64,000 bases of DNA from Cepaea nemoralis (Eukaryota; Mollusca; Gastropoda; Stylommatophora; Helicidae): assembly GCA_014155875.1 (NCBI GenBank), contig JACEFZ010012654.1, positions 1 through 64,000 on the forward strand, read 5' to 3'. Every line of letters begins with the position of its first letter. The first letter of the stretch is position 1. Positions 56,420-64,000 of the stretch are shown here, piece by piece. Both the position numbers and the translations under genes were made by a program. A model generated the notes under the pieces. It saw only the letters and a program-made list of their open reading frames with translations. It was not told the origin of the DNA and searched no databases.

Positions 56420-58200
56420 AGACATTATGTATGTGTCTAGATCTGAGGATGTGTAAGTGTGTGTGTGAAGGATGTGTGTGAGCGTGGGGATATGTGTGTG
56501 GGGGGATGTGTGGGTGTGTGGGTGGGGGTATGCGTTTGGATGGGTTGAGGTGTGTGGGTGTTGGTGGGTAGTGAGATTTGTGGGTGTTGGTGGGATGTGT
56601 GGATGGATGTGTGGGGGTGAAAGTATGGGTGTGGGAATGGGTGTGAGGAATGGGTGTGAGGAATGTGTGTATGGATGGAGGATGTGTGTATAGAACGGGT
56701 GCGGGGGGGGGGTGTATGGGTGGGGGATATGTGTGAATGGGTGGAGATGTGTGGATGGTACGGGGGAGGTATGTATGAGTGGCGGGGTTGTGTGGGTAGG
56801 GGATGTGTGTGGGTGGATTGGGGATGTAAGGGCGGGTGGGGAGAAGTGTATGGTTTGTGGATTTGGGATATGTGTGTGGTGTGTTGGTGGGGGATGTGTG
56901 CATGATGTGAGGGTGGGGGTATGTTTATGGTCGGTAGGTGAAGATATGTGTGTGGGTGGGGGATAGTGTGTGGGTGGGGGATGTATGTGATGGGGGCGGG
57001 AAATGTGTATGGGTGGCGGATATGTGTGGGTGAGTAAGGGATGTGTGGTGGGTGGGGGAAGTATGTGTGGGTGGTGGTGTGTGTGAGTGGGGGATGTGTG
57101 CGTGGACGGGGAATGTGTGCATGGGGGTGTGTGAGTGGCTTAGGGATGTGTAGGTTGGTGAAGTATGTGTGTGTGTCGTGGCAGGATGCGTGAGTGGGTG
57201 GAGGATGTGTTTGGGTGGGGGTATGTGTGATCGAGAGATGTTTGATTGGGGGTGGGTGGTTGGGAGTGTGTGGATGCGTAGTGGAGGCTGTGTGGGTGAG
57301 TAAGTGAGTGTGTGTTGATTGATGGGTGGGGAATGTATGTGTGGGTGGGGAGAGGTGTGTGGTGTGATGGTTGGGGATATGGGTGTGGTGTGAGGGTGGG
57401 GGATGTGTGTGTGGGTGAGAGATTTTTGGTGTGTGGGTGGGGGTATATGCGGTGTGGGTGGGTGAGGGTATCTGTGTGGGTGTGGGTGGGGATATTGTGT
57501 GGTATGTGGGTGAGTGATATGTGTGTGATGTGTAGGTGGGGGTGTGTTTGTATGTGTGTGTGTGGTATGTGTGGGTGAGGAATATGTGTGTGTGGTGCGT
57601 GGGTTGGGAATACTGTGTAGTCGGATGTGGGTTAGGGCATCTGTGGGTGGGTGGAGGATGTATGTGTGGGTGGTGGGGTGTGTGTGAGTGGTTTAGGGAT
57701 GTATAGGTGGTTAGGGAGATGTGTGTATGGGGGTGGGTAGGGAGATGTCAGTTGGTAGGGATGTGTGTGTGGGGGTGGGTAGGGAGATGTCAGTTGGTAG
57801 GGATGTGTGAGTGGATGTGCGATGTGTGGGTTGGTGGGGGATGTGTGTGCGTGGGTGGGGAATATGTGGTCGATGGTGGTGTGGTTGGGGAATGGGTGGT
57901 TGGAGGTGTGGGTGGGGAGAAGATGTGTGGGTGGGGGTGGGTGTATGAGTTAGAATGTGTATGTGGGTGGGTGCGGGATGTGTGGGTTAGTGGGGGATAT
58001 TTGTGTGTGTGGCGAGTGTGTTTGGGTTGGGGGAACAGGTGAGGGCAGTGTGTATGGATGGGGGATGTGCGGGAGGGGGAGGGGTCGGTTGGTGGGGTAT
58101 GTATGTGTCCTTGGGTGTGTATGTGGGTGGGTGGGGGTGTGTGTGTGGGTGGGGTGATGTGTGGGTTGGATGATGTGTGGGTGGGGTGATGTGTGGGTAG
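56420..58200 (+). repeat. G-rich GT minisatellite, G-quadruplex-prone
   Basis: Variable units such as GGGTGGGGGATGTGTGTG. Almost all C is on the minus strand. Short-range duplications, for example GGGGGTGGGTAGGGAGATGT-CAGTTGGTAGGGATGTG twice at 57730-57810. ORFs rich in Cys/Gly/Trp/Val (plus) or Pro/His/Thr (minus) are compositional. Confidence 0.95.
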
Positions 58201-58204
58201 GTGG

Positions 58205-58400
58205 AAAATGGGCCTCATAACATTGCAATTTGCCTTGTTTATGCTTACAACATTTATTTCACAATGTTTTTTTTTCTTCCTATGTAAATGTATAATGCTC
58301 TTGATGGACGAAAGATGAGTGATTGAAAGGGCCGAATGTAAGACGGGCCTGCGTGGCCAATTTGTGACTCTTTTAAAATAAAGTTTATTTGATTTGATTT
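58205..58400 (+). repeat. 190-bp dispersed repeat at a microsatellite edge
   Basis: TTGTTTATGCTTACAACATT, GAATGTAAGACGGGCCTGCG and TTAAAATAAAGTTTATTTGA. It ends in a (TTGAT)-type tail. Closest copy 9195-9385. Confidence 0.7.
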
Positions 58401-59637
58401 TTGATTTGATTTTACCCCACTGTCTATCTGATAACGTTATTTCGTTATTCTCGGATAGTTAAGTTGGAAGCTCTCCTCAAGCATCTCAACTCACATTACA
58501 TGCAACTAATGCTAGTAGAACATTATATATAAATGGCATGTATTGTTTGCTAATAGAAGTAGTCGAAAGAAGTTAAAAATAGAGGACGCACTAAACAACA
58601 TAAAAATTGAAAGCTACAGATACCGACCGGTGAGTTTGAACCTGTCACCTCCAAATGACGACAGCGTCTCGCTGCATGAACAAGTGTACTTCGATGCATG
58701 ACCAACTAGACACTCCAAAAAGTGTCTTCATTAGTCTTGTCTATCATACACATGAACCTACAACTATGGAATACAGACAGAATTCGTATCACACAAATGA
58801 AGTAGCATCATAGGTCTCAGAGATCCCTGTCGGCTTTCAATGTGTGTGTTGTCGAATTCGTCCTCGAGTTTCTACTCCTTTCTTCTATTTCTTCTATTTC
58901 AAGATTAGTCCATTCGTCCATCGCAATGAACCTCCAACCACTATGTCAGTTTCTCACCACTGACCCATCAGTATAGATCACTATGTCACCTTTATATGTG
59001 TTACTCTGGTTCAGTTGTTACACCTAAACTCTGTGCGGCCCGCTGCCCATTCTCTGCACTCACATCCCAGTGTTACTATTACATTGTGTCAGCCCGTCTT
59101 GTCTACCGGTACCTCAACCCACTCTTTGCAACACACATTGTCTTCATCACGGACTCAAGAAGTATGCATAGTAAGATGGAGAAAGGAATGTTTCATGTGG
59201 AATGGCTCAGCTCGTTTCAGAGATTGTGAGAATTGTATGGAATTTTTGCCCTGACCATGTGGGAGTGCGGGGAAATGAACAATATTAGTGATTATGTGTT
59301 ATAAGTATTTCAACCAAAATATACTTCATTTATTTACCTCATGCGATACATAACTTGTAATATGCACCTGAAGAGATGCAGCCAAATATGCCAGGCAATA
59401 AATTGTGCAATATATTGTTTCTTGGCTTCTGCGTTCACCAAATAAATGCATTGTTTTTAATATTTCGAGTTTCTTATCGGACTTTTGCTGTTTCGTTTCA
59501 CAAGCAAATACGAATAACCTTCTTGTTCATCGCCTCAGTCTGCTTATACTATGCTAGCGAATTACTTTAATGGTTAAATTGCTCCTACGTAACACAAGTA
59601 ATTTATCCAGGTGGCCAAAATTGTTGCAATCGCCTTT
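58401..59637. other. Unassigned spacer
   Basis: Several ORFs of 60-80 codons without recognisable domains. A possible SINE remnant at about 58615-58680 (GGTGAGTTTGAACCTGTCAC). Confidence 0.4.
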
Positions 59638-59770
59638 AAACAGGTCGCATGTCCTTTGCAGGGCATTGCATACAACCCCATGCAGAATGGCTAGGTTATT
59701 TTGTGTTCAGTAGTTTGCCATTGCTTTCTGAACGAGACAGTGATAATTGAGCAACCAGACTTGTTAGATG
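59638..59770 (-). mobile_element. SINE S2 3' part, minus strand
   Basis: CATGTCCTTTGCAGGGCATT and GTTCAGTAGTTTGCCATTGC, TTTCTGAACGA. The tRNA-like head is not clear. Confidence 0.6.
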
Positions 59771-60279
59771 GCAAGATGGGAGTCACGCGAGATTTGAGCT
59801 ACAAACGGCTGTAACGGCTACTTGCTGTAAGCAATAATACATCTCTCTACACCCTATACCGCCGACATCTGGGTTCTAGGGAACAATGAACGCAGTCTTA
59901 CAATCCCGAGTGCTAGATTTGACATCAGTCGACGGAGATGTGGAAATGCACGCGACTTGCGTTGAATTCACAATGATATGGGTGTTGGTCATTTAGAAAG
60001 CAATGGCAAGCTAGTGAACTTTAAATTGCTATAACATCACAAAGTCAACAAATAAAATTTCTAGGGTTAACGAAATCCTACAACTAGTTCTTACATCCTA
60101 TAACACATTTCATTGTAGTTCCCTGTACAACTCCTCTAGATTAATTCGCGTAACAAATCCACATACCCAAAACTCTTGCCCGTGTACAGCTAAGAAATGT
60201 TGGGGATAATTGAGACGTCCTGCAACTAGTTCTTACATACTACACCACATTTGCTTGTAGTTAGTTCCTTGTACAATAC
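59771..60279. other. Spacer with a local duplication
   Basis: CAACTAGTTCTTACAT-CCTATAACACATTT at 60080-60110 recurs as CAACTAGTTCTTACAT-ACTACACCACATTT at 60222-60252, as do the flanks TTGTAGTTCCCTGTACAA and CCTCTAGA. This suggests an old tandem duplication of about 150 bp. Confidence 0.5.
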
Positions 60280-60287
60280 CTCTAGAG
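60280..60287. repeat. 8-bp target-site duplication, left
   Basis: CTCTAGAG, identical to 60667-60674. Eight bp is the hallmark of hAT transposition. Confidence 0.9.
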
Positions 60288-60666
60288 CAGTGGTTCTCAA
60301 CCGGTGAGAAATTACTCCCCAGGGGGGAATTGTAGGGTTTCCAGGGGGGAATTAAGATATTATTTCAAGATCGCGTTAATACAAGAACCGATTACTTGAT
60401 ATTGTGTTTCCCTCCATACTTTACAGTTCTTTACTCCTCGCCCTTCTGAAATTCGTTTTATAACGTATGTAGACCCGAAAATCATGTTTTATCTTGACGT
60501 CTAGACTTGTTCTAGAATGTGTTATTTAATTTAGCTTTAATTTTTACCTATGCTGTGTAGGGGTTGGGGTATTTATAGGGAGGAAACACGAAAGGGGGAG
60601 GGGGAGCATGACGTTTTGAACATATGGTGAAGGAGTTTATGGGCCAAAAAATGTTGAGAACCACTG
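60288..60666. mobile_element. Non-autonomous hAT element (MITE)
   Basis: 379 bp. Terminal inverted repeats CAGTGGTTCTCAAC (left) and GTTGAGAACCACTG (right), bounded by perfect 8-bp CTCTAGAG duplications at 60280-60287 and 60667-60674. No transposase. A truncated relative is at 27859-27965. Confidence 0.92.
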
Positions 60667-60674
60667 CTCTAGAG
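60667..60674. repeat. 8-bp target-site duplication, right
   Basis: CTCTAGAG, pairs with 60280-60287. Confidence 0.9.
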
Positions 60675-60732
60675 CGGGACGCAGAGGTGTTTCAAAGGCA
60701 CCAGGGCTGGGTTCTATACTGGCCAAGACCTA

Positions 60733-61368
60733 TTGACGCGTCCTCGCCGAGCGTCCTGGGCAACAGGTCCCTTTGGGGTCCTGGCTAAAGTCAGTAGTAT
60801 CGTTGATTCCTCCGAAGTCGGAGAGTGTCTGCCTTCACGGCGAGGAACCACCAGTCTGCACGCCAGTAAGTCAGACATGAGACAACGGATACTCACTGTC
60901 ACTTGTTTAAATTCCAGAGAGAAGGTTGGACTCAACAAGCACATCTATAAAACTGATTATCTGTTGGGGTTATTGCCTGACTTTGGTCTACACTCCTCTC
61001 TTCTGTCTTCCCTTCCATATATCTACTTCTGTCACTCTCTCTATTATTCTCTCAACACATACTCCGACAACATTTCCTTTCAACATATAATAAAAGATTT
61101 ATTAATAAAGAAAACTATGTCCGGTGTGTGTATGGATATTGTCTGTGTAGTTGCTATTGTATTCTATGGTTGTGGACAGAATGAACTCAGAATGTCTATC
61201 AGCTGTATCTTCTCGCCAGTCATTCTTCACGATTACAGGACATCACATCAAACAGGACAGAGCTCACCCGGGATGATCCGTAGGCTTGAATCTGATGGTA
61301 AATCCGTTAGTGAAATGAAAACAAACTGTTCACCACTGAGTCACCGTATTGCTATAAAAGTCCCGTAA
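60733..61368 (+). CDS. Unidentified ORF, 211 codons
   Basis: No recognised domain. A hydrophobic stretch VCMDIVCVVAIVFYG lies near the middle. The region could be part of the Gypsy 3' LTR (opposite strand) or flanking DNA. No splice context or repeated copy supports a host gene, and I think it is probably not coding. Confidence 0.2.
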   Translation: MTRPRRASWATGPFGVLAKVSSIVDSSEVGECLPSRRGTTSLHASKSDMRQRILTVTCLNSREKVGLNKHIYKTDYLLGLLPDFGLHSSLLSSLPYIYFCHSLYYSLNTYSDNISFQHIIKDLLIKKTMSGVCMDIVCVVAIVFYGCGQNELRMSISCIFSPVILHDYRTSHQTGQSSPGMIRRLESDGKSVSEMKTNCSPLSHRIAIKVP

Positions 61369-62240
61369 GTTTATGACTGTGCCCAAATCGGTTTCATGAT
61401 ATTAAGTATCCATCATCAAAAAAGAAAACACCACATTGTCAATGTTCTTCCTATTGTCTATTATGATTATCACTATTGTCTTTGTCTATTCCTTCTACCC
61501 TATGTATGCAAGTCGTATGTAGGTTGAAGTCTCTGCTTGCCCCACCTTAACATCTTTTTCTGTTTAGGAGCCCCCGTGGTATATGCGTGTTAGCATACAG
61601 TCTTCTGTATTTTACTTGATGTTAGTATTTGTTCATCTGAACGAACTGTTTAGGTTCTTTCTGGATCTAAGTATGTACTTTATTGGTTCACGTAGAGTAG
61701 GTTTTTCTTTCTTCTCTAATGTCCCTAGAAACTGGGAACCTTATACACATCTATGTTCCTTTATAGAATTAATGTAGATCCACGAATCGAAATTAATCCG
61801 CAGCCAAGCACTTTATCCCATTATAAGGGAGGATATTTCTTTTCATTACAGGACACATAATTCTATCTTTCCGTCCAGTTGGGGAACACACACTAAACTG
61901 ACACAAAGAAGTGGCCACTCTCTTTAGATCATCTTTGTCCCATCGTCCTTGACATTGCTGGACAAAGCAAATTCAGACTTCATTATCCCTTGTCAGTGGA
62001 AAATTCCAGATCTGGGCTTTTCCGTATATCCCTACCTCCAGAACGCAATAGACTGATCCATGATGCTGTCTCTCTTTGTCGCTACCCAAATTTTCCACTC
62101 GACAGTTACCTGTCCGGTTAGTCGGCTATTCCTGTCTTGACCCACATACACATGCGCTTGGTCACTCCTTGGTTAACCCTTCTCCTACCTGGGTATTCTG
62201 ATCTGTAAGTTATCAAGGAATCATTAACCTGCAGTCTTTT
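61369..62240 (-). other. Probable Gypsy 3' LTR and flank, end not located
   Basis: On the minus strand the LTR appears to start at 62248. Its other end (a CA followed by a target duplication) could not be found without the 5' LTR. Confidence 0.4.
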
Positions 62241-62248
62241 CCGTGACA
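62241..62248 (-). other. Putative start of 3' LTR
   Basis: TGTCACGG on the minus strand, directly after a polypurine tract. TG-start and TGTCACGG-like ends are frequent in Ty3/Gypsy LTRs. Confidence 0.55.
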
Positions 62249-62250
62249 TA

Positions 62251-62261
62251 GGCCCCCTCTT
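62251..62261 (-). promoter_or_regulatory. Putative polypurine tract
   Basis: AAGAGGGGGCC on the minus strand, two bases before the proposed LTR. Would prime plus-strand DNA synthesis. Confidence 0.55.
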
Positions 62262-62263
62262 AA

Positions 62264-62573
62264 GAGATTAGACCGCGTCGAATCTTTCTCGCTGTAGGTT
62301 TGATTCCCATGATCCACAACCCTAGTCTTCTTCCTCCGGAGCTGGATGTCTGGATAAGAAATCTGCTCCTACATTCTCCTTTCCAGGATGTATTCCACTG
62401 TGAAGTGTCATGTTGCAGCAACAACTGTCCATCACATCCAGTCGTGCGTTGAGCTTCTGCTGAAGTAGCTAGTAACATCAAGTGTTGATGATATGATTGG
62501 ATCCTCACCTTGCTCACTTCATTATCCAGTAGGCGCTCTAATTGACACCCTACTATACTACTAACGACTGAAA
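62264..62573 (-). other. Region between integrase frame and polypurine tract
   Basis: Carries an 85-codon minus ORF (62517-62260) with no recognisable domain. I see no envelope-like features. Confidence 0.35.
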
Positions 62574-63680
62574 CTAGTGTTGGCTCCTCGCTCCTGTACG
62601 TTCAGTCGACCTACTTTCGACTTGCGTCAGCGACGGCTCACAATACAAACGGATTGTCCCATCCTGATTGTAACACTGCTTCCATGTCCTCTTGGTTTCC
62701 CCCGGTTTTTCCTCTGGGGATGTTCCGCCTCGTCCTCGTCGGACCGAGTCGTCTTTCCCAAACCTCCTGGGCTTTTGCTTCCAGGACCATCTTGGGCGAT
62801 GTTGTATCTGGTCAGCCAATCTTTGGTTGGAGTCCTGGGTAATTCTCGCTTTTCCCGACGTTACCCACCCCTTCTGAACTTGGTTACCGGTGAAACTTTC
62901 ACTCTTGTCCTTTCCCTGACTTGTGATTTCCCTCCTCCTGTCGTTGGGTAAATCTGACCTATCACGTACTGTCCCATAGGCCCTCCTATGTTGTACTGGC
63001 GATCTCTGGTCTTCGTCTGGACTGGTAACCTTTGTCCTAATGGCTGCCATCACCATAAAGTGCGAAGCTTTGCTCCCGGATCTCTCCTCATATTTCCTAA
63101 TGAGATGTCTAGGGAGATTTTTCTTCTCTTCCCCGATCCGTATTTTGTAGATGTTCTTGGACACCACCTTTTCCACAGGATAAGGTCCTTTCCATCCTAC
63201 TTGGAGTATATTGGTCTCTGCTGGACTCCACACTTCCACTTTGTCTTCCACTTTAAGAGCTAGTTTCCTCTTAATTCGCTTGTTGGGTGGTGCTCTCTGG
63301 CACTCCGAACAAGACTTCACCCACCGGCGTACATCTCCGGTCATTCCTGGCCAGCAATAATGGCCGGATATTTGCTGCAAGGTCTCTCTGACACCCATAT
63401 GTCGATTCTCGCCTATGATGTGTCCACTCTGAAGAATGTGAGGACGGTGGGTCTCTGGAACCACCCACTGCTCATGCAGGTTATCTCCCCTCCCAGCTCT
63501 CCGATAGAGTAGTTGATTCTTCAGAAAGTACTGTCCCCGTTCTGGTGGCTCAGCACTTCTTTGCAGCTTCCTGTAGCAAGGATGCAACGTAGTATCCTTC
63601 CTCTGGGCAGTATGCAATTCTCCTATCTCCTGAGTTGTCGCATAGTGTCTCTGCCTCTTTTTCCTTCCCTTGAGATCCAC
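62574..63680 (-). pseudogene. Gypsy-like integrase lacking its catalytic core
   Basis: 368 open codons. About residues 60-130 form the integrase zinc-binding domain: ILQSGHIIGENRHMGVRETL and YCWPGMTGDVRRWVKSCSEC, an HHCC pattern. Only about 10 residues later the sequence is already LALKVEDKVEVWSPAE and WKGPYPVEKVVSKNIYKI, the C-terminal GPY/F region. The DDE core of about 200 residues that normally lies between is absent, without breaking the frame. The last about 170 residues are basic, polar and repetitive-looking. It could neither process nor join DNA ends; a defective or non-autonomous element. Confidence 0.8.
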
Positions 63681-63996
63681 TGACTACTGTTCCCTGTTGG
63701 GCTTGCTGTTTGGGCATCCCCAAAAAGACATATTTCGTGCCAATGATCATTGGAAATAAGGAGTCAGATAATACAGCAGCTGGAATAATGCCCGTGACGT
63801 ACCTGGATTTAATCTCCACCTTGGCGATTGGCAGCGTCATGGTAACAGCACTCCTCATTGCCGGCTGTATCTCTATGGTCTCCCCTGTAAGTTGGTCTGG
63901 GCTTACCAAGCTGGCGTCCACCACCGCTTCCCCATCCAAACCGGTATCATAGAGACAAGCAACCTGCTGGCCATTGACTTCAATAAGTTCAACCAC
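63550..63996 (-). pseudogene. Retropepsin-like protease, runs to the window edge
   Basis: VNGQQVACLYDTGLDGEAVV carries the aspartic protease triad DTG near residue 18. LFPMIIGTKYVFLG is the downstream hydrophobic strand region. It continues with a polar stretch and stops at 63550. It overlaps the integrase frame (63680-62574) in another phase. RT and RNase H, which should come next in Ty3/Gypsy Pol, are missing. The N-terminal side (gag) would be beyond the window. Confidence 0.75.
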
Positions 63997-64000
63997 AGGT

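Noticed and set aside
56406..58228. Pro/His/Thr-rich and Cys/Gly/Trp-rich ORFs
   Set aside because: Composition of a G-rich repeat; all overlap in alternative frames.
60733..61368. 211-codon ORF as a host gene
   Set aside because: No recognisable domain, partly low complexity, close to a probable LTR; kept only as a low-confidence entry.

Overview
The window looks like metazoan, non-coding-rich genomic DNA from an invertebrate. I infer a lophotrochozoan, quite possibly a mollusc, from the mix of APE-type LINEs, tRNA-derived SINEs, an IS630-Tc1-mariner relative and abundant tetranucleotide and minisatellite arrays. No sequence here fixes the species. There are no operons, Shine-Dalgarno sites or dense ORFs. 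Most long open frames lie in transposon remains or in tandem arrays whose unit length is a multiple of three.

One host gene can be supported. Three exons on the minus strand (20179-20056, 16099-15879, 12946-12838) have canonical splice sites and compatible phases. They encode TM3-end to TM4, ECL2-TM5 and ICL3 of a class A (rhodopsin-like) G-protein-coupled receptor of peptide-receptor type. The upstream exons (N-terminus to TM3) and the TM6-TM7 exon were not found. Its introns are filled with LINE and SINE insertions.

Layout. 0-8 kb: a near full-length LINE (LINE-A, 2897-7872, minus) carrying a nested, 5'-truncated second LINE (LINE-B, 3270-4296) with an exact 11-bp target-site duplication. 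8-21 kb: simple repeats, SINEs, a foldback MITE, the GPCR exons, and two almost identical 3' ends of a third LINE (LINE-C). 21-25 kb: an RNase H tail of a LINE, an unidentified ORF and a GACA/GATA/GGCA array with interspersed about 92-bp units. 25-26.5 kb: a decayed transposase, open over about 397 codons except for two nonsense codons, with an unusually wide D-to-E spacing. 26.6-39.6 kb: minisatellites with 27-, 36-, 38- and 50-bp units, some interrupted by SINEs with target-site duplications. 40-46.7 kb: an internally deleted LINE-A derivative and LINE C-terminal fragments, one interrupted by a 646-bp element. 47-51 kb: SINEs and a truncated Tc1 element. 51-58.4 kb: GA/GT microsatellites, a CR1/jockey-like LINE (LINE-D) and a 1.8-kb G-rich array. 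60.3-60.7 kb: a non-autonomous hAT element with a perfect 8-bp duplication. 62.2-64 kb: the 3' part of a Ty3/Gypsy-like LTR element in which protease is followed directly by the integrase zinc-binding domain and then the GPY/F region, without reverse transcriptase, RNase H or the integrase core.

I see no clear new multi-gene system. The best leads are the DD83E transposase, the in-frame double-RT LINE fusion, the deleted Gypsy element, the LINE-A deletion derivative and the TE-inflated GPCR locus. Family names for LINEs and SINEs are working labels; no database search was possible.
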